Source of the DNA: Galaxea fascicularis
Lineage: Eukaryota > Cnidaria > Anthozoa > Scleractinia > Euphylliidae
DNA length: 64,000 nt
Direction: 5' to 3'
Assembly (NCBI GenBank): GCA_948470475.1
Contig: OX419346.1
Span: 2,585,231 to 2,649,230 of the forward strand
Shown here: positions 9,936-20,000 of the stretch, piece by piece
Numbering within the stretch: the first letter of the stretch is position 1
Layout of the letters: each line of letters begins with the position of its first letter
Translations under genes and position numbers: made by a program
Notes under the pieces: generated by a model
Database searches by the model: none
What the model saw: only the letters and a program-made list of their open reading frames with translations
What the model was told of the DNA's origin: nothing

Positions 9936-10098
9936 AAATTGTGCTGGGATATTAGAAGGAAAGTTGTTTTTTTGAGAAGAAGACTCCTTCTTTCTTAAAA
10001 TAATTTTCAATAGTTTGCGTTATCTTTGCTCGGTATGGACATTTCACTATCTGAATATTCATGCTCTTTTGTCACCTTCCACGTGCGAAAACAACAGA

Positions 10099-10406
10099 GG
10101 TTGTTTACCATTTACATGGGAAAACCGGTTGGTCGACGGTTTGTACAAATGGTAAGCAAAAATCCTTAATGAAAAATTCGGTTCTGGATTGGCGTGTACA
10201 TTTGCACAATCCCTACTAAATAACATGTGACACGCATCAAAATTGGAGTAGGGCTTGGAACTGGTGAAAATCGGTTGGAGATTTTGGACTATCTTTCAAG
10301 ACGTTCCGAAAATTTTGGACATTTTCCGGTCTGGAACACCAAAATGGCCATACCATTTACATTCCAACCGAAATTCCTGAAATGTTTTGGTAAATGGCAG
10401 ACAACC
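10099..10406. mobile_element. possible short TIR element
   Basis: GGTTGTTTACCATTTAC at 10099-10115 is matched inverted, with two mismatches, by GGTAAATGGCAGACAACC at 10389-10406. AGA flanks both sides (3 bp). The interior has an open frame of about 70 codons resembling nothing known. The sequence looks like a dispersed repeat, which needs genome copy number to confirm. Confidence 0.4.
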
Positions 10407-11024
10407 AGAATCACTGGCTTCCCTCAACCTCCCAGTTGAGCGTTCACTCTGCGCCTTGAGACAACGACGTTTCTACTTGATACTATAATATTGGAGATCT
10501 CTGCGATGAAAACCTTCAGCCGAAAGCACGACTTTCTGGACTAACGTTGGACGCACGTGCTGACTGTGAAAAAGACGTCGTGTGGTTTCTTCGTTTCTTT
10601 GCAAGGTAATTATGAAATTTTGCGTCAAATGGGAACTTCTTGGTATTCTTCCTACATTATATCAAAACGTTTTATATTTCTTTAAAAGAGTGGTACATTC
10701 TTCACTCTCTTGTTTGACCTGAATATTCTTTGCTGTTGATACGGTATCCAGTCGTTTCGCTCCGAGTTGTTTCGCTACAGAATACAGTATAAGAATGTTG
10801 ATTATTTTTCATTCTTAAATTCAATTTGTTTGACAGATTTGATCTGGCGTTTCTATGTATCACAGTCTTAAGTGTTACGTATAATTTCAATTCAAGTATT
10901 AAAGTATATGGCAGTTTTGAAATGTAGCGAATCGCTCTAATCGAGTTGTTTTTAGAAGAGGATGGAGACGGGGGGGGGGAGCATTTAAGGTCTGTCTTGT
11001 ATGGGGTGTCGGACCCTTTTACAG
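10407..11024. other. intergenic, no gene seen
   Basis: AT-rich unique-looking sequence with a run of ten G at 10970-10979. A minus-strand open frame across this stretch shows no recognisable motif. Confidence 0.5.
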
Positions 11025-11928
11025 GAAGGAAGGAAGGAAGGAAAACTTTATTTATACACGGTAGTTCCATCAGCTTAATTAATTGTTACTACTAACTCAC
11101 TATCTACTTAATTACAATCACCAGAGAATAAAAAATAAAATAGTAAAAAAAAAAATAATAATATAGGCTGCTTTTCTTGGAGGCCGTGTTTAAAATCTTA
11201 TTTAACTACTTAAAACTTTCTCAAAACTGTGGCGACTCAATTCATTCTTAAAATCTCTCAAGGAAGTCGCTTGTCTTAATTCCAAGGGTAAACTGTTCCA
11301 CAACTGAGCTCCACTGTACGAAAAACTTCTCTTTAGATAATCAGTGCGAGGTTTTGGAAGGGCCAATGCGTTTTCAGTATTCCTCAAATGATATGAATTC
11401 ACACTATCGCGAAAAACAAAACCGGATCTTAAATATTCAGGTGTCATGTCATGTAAGATTTTGTACAACATAGTAGTGCCCGGAACAAATCATTCAAATT
11501 ACTGTCATAATTAGCAGACATCAAAATACGGGCTGCTCGATTTTGAAGTTTTTGGAGTCTATCAGAAAGGCCTTTGTTACAGTCTCCCCACACCTCACAA
11601 CAATAATCGAAGTGAGGCTGAACAAGGCTATTATAAACATTGACTACAACATTAAAAGGGATTTGATGTCGTATGCGCTTTATTGCGCCAATGGCAGAAG
11701 CAATCTTCTTGCTGATGTTTTCTATATGACTTTCCCAATTTAAAGTTTGATCAATGCAGACCCCAAGGGATTTTGTTGATGATACCTGCTCCACGGTCAT
11801 GTTATTTATAGTTAAAGAAGGACAATCTGAAAGGTTCGATAATTTCTGTCTGGGTGCAATTAGCATAAACTCGGTTTTTGTCAGGTTTAAGGTAAGCTTA
11901 TTAGCTGATAACCAAGTGTACACTTTGC

Positions 11929-12482
11929 TTAGATCATAATTAAGACAACCCGATTTACATCCTGAACGTCGGCACTAGCAAACGTCAAGCTGGTATCATC
12001 AGCGTACATCCTTGGTAGTGAAAATTGTAAGCAATTTGGTAAGTCATTGATATACAACAGAAAAAGTAGCGGTCCTAGGATTGTTCCTTGGGGAACGCCA
12101 CATTTCAAAGATTTCGGGGTTGACTTACGACAATTAATTTGACAAATTTGAGTGCGGTTATCTAAGTAAGAGGCAAACCATTTATAACTGGACTGACGTA
12201 GCCCATAATATTGCAATTTACGTAACAAAATTTCGTGGTCAACTGTATGAAAGGCCTTTTTAAGGTCTAAAAAAACGACAGCGTTGATGAGACCACGATC
12301 AATGTTCATAGCCCAACTATCAGTTGCCTCAAGAAGTGCCGTAACCGTAGAGTGTAGAGAACGGAAGCCGGATTGATGACATGTCAGAATACTATTCTCA
12401 ATTAGATAGTGGTATACCTGTTCATAAATTATTCGCTCAAAAACTTTGGCTACGACTGGGATTACAGATATTGGTCGATAAT
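11929..12482 (-). pseudogene. LINE reverse transcriptase core fragment
   Basis: The longest intact piece of the LINE, about 185 codons. Motifs in order: YRPISVIPVVAKVFER, GFRSLHSTVTALLEATD, FLDLKKAFHTVDHEIL (RT block A with its Asp), CGVPQGTILGPLLFLLYIND (block B) and MYADDTSLTF (catalytic YADD). Its upstream (right) end is cut by the MITE at 12483-12717, and its downstream end by a frameshift. Confidence 0.85.
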
Positions 12483-12717
12483 AGGCCATTTTACAGTTGT
12501 TCGCTCAGTGACCTGGCCTATGAATGGCAGCGAGGTTGCCGGTGACCTTGTATTGATAGAGACCTCACTGTTTTTATCATGTAAATCATGTTGATGTAAT
12601 GCTAACTAGTCTGCATTTGCACAAGAAAAGTAGAGAGGTTTCTATCAAAACAAGGTCACCCTCAGCCTCGCTTCCATTCATAGGCCAGGTAACTCTGCCA
12701 CAACTGTAAAATGGTCT
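12483..12717. mobile_element. 235-bp MITE-like element nested in the LINE
   Basis: Ends AGGCCATTTTACAGTTG and, reversed, AGACCATTTTACAGTTG. The arms match for about 90 bp (both contain ACCTGGCCTATGAATGG), leaving a short spacer near 12590. Removing it with one copy of the flanking AT (12481-12482, 12718-12719) restores a continuous LINE reading frame through the TNYRPISV motif. A TA duplication one base over (Tc1/mariner style) is the alternative. No transposase inside. Confidence 0.75.
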
Positions 12718-14167
12718 ATTTGTCGGCTCATTCCGCTTCCCAGAGTTTTTGTACAATGGAGTGACTCTGGCAGATTTCCATTCATCAGGGAAGAGGCCAG
12801 TTATCAAGGATTGATTGAATATTCACGATAAGAGATTCAGCGAGTAAGTCAGGGCCTCAATAATTTCGCCGAAATATTATCTAATCCGGTTGCCTTTGTC
12901 TGGGAAAGTTTTGATAGGAGTGAAAAAACTTGTGCAGTTGTTGTTTTTTCAAAAATGAAATTTTCCTCAGTTAATCTTCGAAGGAATCCTCAACCTTCGT
13001 TACATGACTGCTAAGGTTAGGCCCAATTTCTGTAAAAACGAGTTTAACATCTCTGCCACACCAGTTTGGTTTTCCAATTTTTGTCCGTTGTAGTCTATCT
13101 CGTTTATTACGGTTTTATTGGACTTGCGTGAAGTCAGTTCGTTAATTGTTTTCCATGTTTTGCGTTGGTCTCCAGAGCAATTATTGAAGGCATTTTTATA
13201 GTAAGCCTGTTTGGCAGTATGAATGTCCCGATTAACTTGATTTCTCATTGTTCTAAATTGGTTCCAAATAGATGGATCGTTTGTTTTTAATGGCTTTACG
13301 TTTAAGGCGGTCCCTGCAATTCATCCGCTTTTTTAAAATAGTAGTTATCCATGGAGATTTGGTATTACGCGTCCTTTTGATCTTCAATGGAGCATGTCTA
13401 TCGCAGACAGTTAAAAATAAGTCTTTCCACTTCTTCCACATATCATTAGGGTTATGGAATTGCTGAAGGTCACCCCAAGGTTGCACAAAAATATCAGCTC
13501 GGAAATTGGCGCTATTGAAATGTTTGAACTGGCGATAACTTATTAAGTTGATTCCTTTAGAAGCAGAAGGAAATGAAATCTTACGGAAAACATAAACTAA
13601 ACTGTGATCACTAATAGCAATGTGAGAGACTCCAGAACAATATACATTGTCTGGTTGATTAGTGAAAATTTAAATCAATTAGAGTACTTGTCAAAGGTGT
13701 AATTCGAGTGGGTTCATTGATAAGTTGTTTCAAACCATCATTGCCAGTAATATTCAGGAGGGCCTTAGCATAAACATTGTCTTTTGATAACAAGTCGCAA
13801 TTCATATCCCCCGTGAGAAAAAGTTCAACATTCTCTGAATCTAATTTGCATAACAATGTGTCAAGGTGCGAAAAAAGTTCTTGAGGGGAATTAGGAGGTC
13901 TATACCAAGAAGTGACGACAAAAGGTTTTGAGTTGGGTTTACGAAATTCGATTGATAAAATTTCAAGAAACTCGTTGTCCAAATCTTTACGGATGGAACA
14001 ATTTATGTTTGAACGAATATAAAAACATACGGCTCAACTACTCTTTCTGTGGCTTTTATTCTTTTTTATATATGACGGCATTACCAGTATATTGTAATAT
14101 ATCATAAATCGAATTGACCCGGGGTCGTTTAACCCTCTCACAATTTTAACACCCTTCTTGCCACCAG

Positions 14168-14252
14168 GAAACCTTGAAAGCCCGTTTCTGCCTCCAAAGG
14201 ATTTAACGAGGACTCACCAAAGACGAGCCAAAGAACTATAAATTCGCAAAAT
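14168..14252 (+). pseudogene. possible exon with in-frame stop (uncertain)
   Basis: Flanked by an acceptor-like GCCACCAG and a perfect donor GTAAGT at 14253. From 14170 the frame reads NLESPFLPPKDLTRTHQRRA then KEL, followed by TAA (14239-14241) and then IRK plus AT. If spliced to the next block, the split codon becomes ATG in an AAAATGG context, in the same frame. Either a 3'-terminal coding end, a 5' leader, or chance. Confidence 0.25.
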
Positions 14253-14575
14253 GTAAGTTGAAGTACAACTTTCTCTCTTAATCTCTCTATAATTATTTGA
14301 TATTCACTTCAGGAACGCCGGTTTTTGATTTTTATAGGCTAAATAAGATGCAATTTTAGACCATAAAATAGTGCAATTTGTATATAAATTACACTGTTGA
14401 GAACCAATCAGATTTCAAGAATATCCGGTGATTTCAAAATGGGTGTAAAAATGCGTTATATTGGTCGTTGCTCGATATTAACTCAGTTGTACATCGTTTA
14501 TGAACCCAAACCTTAAAATCTTGTTTATTCTAACAGTTTTGTACTATTTGAACTCAATTTATTTCCTTTTTACAG

Positions 14576-14698
14576 GGTGCAGAATGTCGCTATTGAAAAC
14601 AGAAATCGACGAAATGATAAGCAAACTAAAGACAAGCAAAGGGCAAGCAAGGGAAAAGCAGAGGACAAGCGAAGGATAAGCTGGAATCTCATATGTTT
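14576..14698 (+). pseudogene. possible internal exon, lysine/arginine-rich (uncertain)
   Basis: Acceptor CCTTTTTACAG and donor GTAAGT bracket an open frame of 40 codons starting VQNVAIENRNRRNDKQTKDK and continuing QRASKGKAEDKRRISW. No stop lies between the splice sites; reading through the donor hits TAA at once. No family recognised and no following exon found. Confidence 0.3.
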
Positions 14699-15612
14699 GT
14701 AAGTTAGGTTCTTAGGCTTTTAGGTAGCAGAAACGTAACAAATTCAGCAGAAAGGTCAGCTAAAAGGGCAATTTTGATTTTGTAAAACATGTTTCCACTG
14801 ACGGTTTGTCAGCCATCTTCAGTTGTAAAAACCAAAATGGGTGCACAATGAAAAGAGTTGCGCTTCCGGAAAATAACCTTAAGGAATATTTTTTGTTGCG
14901 ACTTCTTACGCCATTTTCGTTTAGAGGCAAACATCCAGGAACGTCTACTATTCTGTTTATATGGAAATTCAATTCTTTGATTACAATTTTATTTCGATTC
15001 TAAAAGGCCAAATCAAATATTGATAAGGAATTTGCTGTGTACCACATGGTTCGATCTGAAACAACCAGGATTCGTTCCGTTTTATTCAAACATTTAGTCG
15101 AATCAGCAAACAACGAGCGAGGTTATCAATTGCCGTTAGAGGAGGTAGGTACCAAAAACAGTCGTTTTCAGAAAGGTTGCACAAACCTTCTCAAAACATT
15201 GCAAACGGAATTTCCTTCCTAAAGTTTTGTAAGATCATCTATTTGCACCTATTTCGGGAAGATTTTAGAAATCGGCATTTTTTGGCCTCCCCTTACAGCG
15301 GGTAGGTACCCCAAAAAAGTGCTTTCAAGATAGGTTGCACAAACTCTCCCAAAACATCGAAAACGTAATGTCCTCACCAAACCTTTGTGAAATCAGCTAT
15401 TTTCGCTAATTTTGGGCAGTTTTGAAAAATCCACAAAGTTTTTAATTGCGCTTAGAGGTGGTAGGTACCCAAAAAAGTCTTTTTCAGAAAGGTTGCACAT
15501 TCCTTCTCAAAACATCGAGAACGAAATGTCCTGACCAAATCTTTGTAAAATCAGCTATTTCTCACTATTTTAAGGCAGTGTTCACAAATCGACATTTTTT
15601 TAATTGCGCTTA

Positions 15613-16011
15613 GGGCCCGATTACATGGCGAATTTCAGCCCGGTCAACCGGGCTGAAATTTTGTTGCGATTACATGATGAACTTCAGCCCGGGCTGAAAT
15701 ATTAGTCTCGGCACCAAATATGAAATTTGGCGCGAAGAGTCTCGGGAAAATCAGGCAGCCATGTTATTTCCTGCTTTTCAGCCCGGGCTGAAATTTCTTT
15801 TCGATTACATGAGATTTTTTCAGCCCGGGCTGAAAATCCTAGCCCGGTTTGGTCCAACCGGGCTAGGATTTTCAGCCCGGGCTGAATTTCGCCCCGGGCT
15901 GAAAAAATCTCCATGTAATCGACAATTTGATTTTCAGAGGATTTGTTTCAGAGGCCGGGATGAAATTTCAGCCCGGTTAACCGGGCTGAAATTCGCCATG
16001 TAATCGGGCCC
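15613..16011. mobile_element. 399-bp PIF/Harbinger-like MITE with TTA target duplication
   Basis: Termini GGGCCCGATTACATGGCGAA and its exact inverse, followed on each side by a second dyad around AGCCCGGT(C/T)AACCGGGCT. TTA flanks both ends (15610-15612, 16012-16014). Removing 402 bp restores the 157-bp step of the host tandem repeat, which confirms the boundaries. A 3-bp TWA duplication is the known signature of PIF/Harbinger elements. The interior repeats the palindrome TTCAGCCCGGGCTGAA about four times; no transposase. Confidence 0.85.
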
Positions 16012-16176
16012 TTAGAGGGGGTAGCTACCCCCAAAAAAACCTTTTCAGAAAGGTTGCACAAATCTTCTCAAAACATCGCAAACGTAATTTTTCTAACGAA
16101 AGTTTTGTAAAAGCAGCTATTTGCACATGTTGTGGGAACGTTTTACAAATCGACATTTTTTAGCCTCCTTTTAGGA

Positions 16177-16188
16177 GGGGGGGGGGGG
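16177..16188 (+). repeat. G12 homopolymer
   Basis: Run of twelve G at the end of one A-type 157-bp monomer, an expansion of the usual GAGGGGG. Confidence 0.9.
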
Positions 16189-17242
16189 TAGGTACCCAAA
16201 AAAGTGTTTTCAAGATCAGTTGCACAGACCTTCTCAAAACATCTGAAACGTACTGTCCTGACCAAATCTTTTTAGAATCAGCTATTTTCACTATTTTTGG
16301 GCAGTTTTTAAAAATCGGCATTTTTTAAATGGCGCTTAGAGTGAGTAGGTACCCAAAAAACGTCCTTTTCAGAAGTCCTTCTCAAGACATCGCAAAGCGC
16401 AATTTCCTAACTAAATTTTTGCAAAATCAGCTATTTGCACCTGGTTTGGGAAGTTTTTACAAATCGTCATTTTTTAGCCTCATTTTAGAGGGGGTAGGTA
16501 CCCCCAAAAAATATTTTTATGATAGGTTGCACAAACCATTTAAAAACATAAAAAACGTAATAAGCTGACCAAATCTTTGTAAAATCAGCTACTTTCACTA
16601 TTTTTGGGCAGTTTTCAAAAATCGACAGTTTTTGAATTGCGCTTAGAGGGAGAGGTACCCTAAAAAAAGACCTTCTCAGAGAGGATGCGCAAAATGTCTC
16701 AAAACATGGCAAACGTAATTTCCTTACTACAGTTTTGTAAAATCAGCTATTTGCAGCTGTTTTTGGAGGGTTTTAGAAATCGACATTTTTTGGCCCCTCC
16801 TTAGAGGGGGAAGGTACCGAAAAAGTGCTTTTGAGATAGGTTGCAGAAACCTTCTCAAAACATTGAAAACGGAATGTCCTGACCAAATCTTTGGAATATC
16901 AGCTATTTTCACTAGTTTTGGGCAGTTTTCAGGAATCGACATGAATTGCGCTTGGAGGGGTTAGGTACCCAAAGGAACTGAAAAGACGTCTAATAATGTG
17001 TACCCTGATACTGTTAAAAAAGAGTAGGGCCTGGTGTCTGGTACTCTCTATCCTTATCTTTATGAGTCTGCCTTTCACACTATGGCACGGGTTGGGTGGA
17101 TGGATCGATGAGTGAAATAAAGGATGGACTGCTCGGGCTACCAGTGGTGCTTTTACATGCCGACATCCAATCACACGGTCCCACAGAAGAACATTATAGA
17201 AGGCCATGAGACTGTTATTTAACAATTATTGGATGAGGTTGA

Positions 17243-17347
17243 GCATGATAGCGATAATTATCAAGGCCAGAGTTTGTGTTATCTGCCGAAGCCGAAGGCT
17301 GAGGCGGATAACACAAACTGAGGCCTTGATAATTATCGCTATCATGC
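17243..17347. repeat. hairpin with 45-bp arms
   Basis: The arm GCATGATAGCGATAATTATC and following bases (17243-17287) are matched inverted at 17303-17347 with about three mismatches, around a 15-base centre that itself holds GCCGAAGCCGAAGGC. Likely a fold-back or MITE remnant; a solo hairpin with no coding sequence. Confidence 0.8.
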
Positions 17348-17446
17348 GAAAACCGAATCCATAATTGTTTTATTATGCATATTCCTGAGCTGCACTGGCG
17401 ACTCCGCCATAACAAAACTGATCAAACTGCTGGTTAGTGTATTAGT

Positions 17447-17540
17447 TGACGTCACTTCTGCATGCATAAAACTATTGTCTGTAGGTATGACGTCAATTCT
17501 ACATATATAAAAACTATGGTCTGTAGGTATGACGTAAGAG
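17447..17540 (+). repeat. ~42-bp direct repeats carrying TGACGTCA
   Basis: TGACGTCA (consensus CRE palindrome) occurs at 17447-17454 and 17488-17495, with TGACGTAA at about 17530. Each is followed by TTCTRCATRYATAAAA and ends CTATKGTCTGTAGGTA. About two and a half copies. Confidence 0.7.
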
Positions 17541-18985
17541 AAACAGAGCTAGCAAAAATTAGCTGCGTGCTTATAGCCAATCAAAATCGAGCTGGTGACA
17601 CCAATGTATAATAAATGCATGTTATATAAATTGCAAATACATTTATTCTTCATCAGCTCCACTGACCACTTTGTTTTTTCCAGCTGTGTCCCTAGTCGCT
17701 TTGTATTTTTCCCAAGGCCACTCATAACAACAGAAATTATAACAGACTGACATTTAAACCCTCCATAACAAAAAAAATAACAAAAACAAAAAAAAAACGT
17801 CTATATCATTCTCATCTCTATTACCAGGATGTAGTATTTAGAACCCCGCTTCCACTGTAATGTCTATCATCTAATTTTTACTGGGTCACTTTTCACTCAT
17901 CTTTTCTTTCACTTTTTTCTTGAATTCTTTTAGAGTTTCTTTGTTGAATCATCTTAAGACACTGCATTCCATTGGCACAACATTGTCAGCTCTACTAAGA
18001 GGCAGGAAATATGAGGGAAGATGACATGTTCTTTTCTGGGGTTGTGAAATTCATGTTACAGAAGTAATCTGGCTGAGTTGCCTGAAGACCCATTAGCATT
18101 AATCCTGGATTCTTATGATCTAAGCCTAAATATTTCCATGGTAGGTAACCCGGATTAGCGTTGACCAAGCTTCCAGCAACTCAGCCCTGAAGTTAATTGT
18201 GTTCTGTGAAATTATGGGAGTCTTAATCCTTGAAACACTAAGAGTAATCAACATCAAATTTCTCCTCCTAATTTCAACACCATTGCCATGAGAATTAAGA
18301 ACGAGATCACGCGTAAGGAATTTCCTTGATATTTAAACAGCTTCTCCCAACTATTTCCATTGGAAATATGTAGGGGTAACAAATGATAATCTTAATTTTC
18401 ATCTTAGGGTGTAAAGGGTTACCATTCCATAAAATGTTCAGTGTTTGGTGATGAACTTTTAACGCTAACCAATGAGACGCGTAATGAAACCGCAAGAAGA
18501 AGGCACCAACCAAATGAGATCAGACCAGTATTTAATTTCTTCCTCCCATATCATGAAAACAGTGGCAGTAATTACTTTAGGTAAGGTCACAGTTTCTTCC
18601 AAATGCTACCATCATGAATATTTGGAATCCAATGGGGAGAAAATGCAGTCTGATAAAAGAAAGCGTATATCGAACTCATCTGACACTTTAGTGTATTTAA
18701 AAGTCAGTTTTGTTCATTTTTTTTGTATTTAGTACTAAGTTGAAAAACAATAAAAGAATCTTTAAAACACTGGCCGGTTGTATTCCTACTTTACAAAAAC
18801 CTAACTTCGGTCAAATATAAAATTAACAGCTTCACCACGGCACCTAAAGGTAACTAAGCGATGTAAACTCACTCCATTTAAAACAATTATTAAAACACTT
18901 TAACTTTTCTTTCATGCGAGTAAACCTCGGCTTTCATTTGATAACAAAGCCCGCAACCCAGATACTTCCCAAAACAAGTAGGAGA
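17541..18985. other. intergenic, no gene seen
   Basis: AT-rich DNA. Stretches near 18100-18420 (TTAATCCTGGATT, GTGTAAAGGGTTA) look like fragments of dispersed repeats. Short open frames on both strands have no recognisable motif. Confidence 0.45.
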
Positions 18986-19815
18986 CAACTCAACCTCACT
19001 AACCAATTCAGCCTTCCTTCAGATGTTCTTGAATTTTTTTGCGCCAATCCATTTCGCTCCATCGGAAAAATAGGGGGATTTTCTTCGATTTTTCTCCACC
19101 GCCTAAACAAACACCGCTCTGTAAATATTTGTTCCCAATGGCAGCGCAACAACACAAAATAACAGTATTTTGAATCCTCAAACAACAGACATTGGTTAAT
19201 GAGCGAACTATAGCAAAATCCACCTCCTTTTGCACAGGCTGTGGAACACCAGTTCTAACCTCATTAACCAATTTCCATTCTTTTTATATTTACACCGCTT
19301 AAAAAAACAGCACTTAATTAATACCTGTTGCAAATAGCAGCACAAAAAACAATTAAAATAACAAAGAAATACTCCCTTCAATATTGAAACAATAGAAATT
19401 GGTTAATAAGCAAAATGAAGCAAAATTCACCTACTTTTGCAAACGGCCGTGGAAGGCCAGTTTTAAGCTCCTTAACCAAATTCTATTGTTTGATTATTCA
19501 TACCATTATTTCTCTTCAAATAAGAGGATTTTCCTCACATTTTCTTTACACGTTAAAGAACAGCGCCCTATCGATATGTGTTCCAAATGGCAGCGTAAGA
19601 ACACTTAAAATAACAAAGAATTCGCCTTTGGATATTCAAAAAATAGAAATTTGTTGATGACCAAAATGGAGCAAAATTGACCTACTTTTGCAAAGGGTAT
19701 GGAAGGCCAGTTTTAAGCTCGTTAACCAATTTCTATTGTTTAACTATTCATACCATTATTTCTCTTCAACTAAAATAATTTTCCTCACATTATCTTTACC
19801 ACGTTAGATCTAAAA
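18986..19815 (+). repeat. imperfect 210-270-bp tandem repeats, about four copies
   Basis: TTAACCAATTTCTATTG or a close variant recurs near 18993, 19262, 19472 and 19722, and CACCTACTTTTGCAAA with GGAAGGCCAGTTTTAAGCTC recurs near 19230, 19430 and 19680. The spacing is uneven (about 208-268 bp) and copies are diverged, the left ones most. Not related by eye to either the 157-bp or the 187-bp repeat. Confidence 0.65.
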
Positions 19816-19831
19816 GGATAGAGATGCTGGT

Positions 19832-20000
19832 CAAAAATTCAAAAGTTTTTAGAACAATTAAAACATCATTTCTAAACTGCTCTGTGAAGGAGCCAAAGTC
19901 TTAACCAAATTCAAACTGTGACCGTTAACATCATTTCTAGACTCCTCTTTGAAATAGGCAAAGTTTCAGCCAAATTGCAAATTTGAGCCAAAAGCATGGG
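19832..20000 (+). repeat. diverged partial monomers at the satellite's left edge
   Basis: Two incomplete, mutated pieces of the 187-bp monomer (AGTTTTTAGAACAATTAAAA, then TTAACATCATTTCTAGACTC) precede the first regular monomer. Decay at the edge with uniformity inside is usual for satellites maintained by unequal exchange. Confidence 0.8.

Larger units (their letters stand above)
11025..14030 (-). pseudogene. CR1/L2-like LINE relic (endonuclease-reverse transcriptase), minus strand
   Basis: Reading leftwards from about 14.0 kb: an endonuclease/exonuclease/phosphatase piece (TGDMNCDLL, LIDLNF, then ISDHSLV with the catalytic SDH); a linker with HAPLKIKRTRNTKSPWIT; RT motifs YRPISVI, VVFLDLKKAFHTVDHE, CGVPQGTILGPLLF and YADDT; then the C-terminal NRAARIL and SFSYSGAQLWNSLP segments typical of non-LTR elements. 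It is broken by frameshifts near 13660, 13250, 11925 and 11455, by the loss of the endonuclease N-terminus, and by a MITE. The 3' end on the minus strand has AATAAA (+ strand 11047-11052) followed by a TTCC microsatellite (11025-11040). LINEs of this class retropose through target-primed reverse transcription. Not functional. The exact clade (CR1, L2, other jockey-superfamily) is uncertain. Confidence 0.85.
14031..15130 (+). other. intergenic segment with possible decayed exons
   Basis: Mostly AT-rich with no recognised gene. Two exon-like blocks at 14168-14252 and 14576-14698 are given separately. Short frames near 14806-15003 show no family resemblance. Confidence 0.4.
15131..16975 (+). repeat. 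157-bp tandem repeat of alternating A/B monomers, nine copies
   Basis: The landmark GGTAGGTACC (or close variant) recurs near 15144, 15301, 15460, 16018, 16187, 16344, 16493, 16650, 16809 and 16960, a step of about 150-169 bp once the 399-bp MITE is removed. Monomers fall in two types: A (GCTATTTGCACC, ending in a GCCTCCTTTTAGAGG-like block) and B (GCTATTTTCACTATTTTTGG, ending TTGCGCTTAGAGG). The order is A B B A B A B A B, so the real period is a dimer of about 315 bp. Unrelated by eye to the 187-bp satellite further right. Confidence 0.88.

Noticed and set aside
10227..10439. Seventy-codon open frame
   Set aside because: Lies inside a probable TIR element and resembles no transposase or other family.
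11202..13982. Intact LINE with full coding capacity
   Set aside because: Several frameshifts, a truncated endonuclease start and a nested MITE break it.
18307..19657. Several open frames of 60-90 codons on both strands
   Set aside because: No motifs, overlapping on opposite strands, and in part translations of the imperfect tandem repeats.
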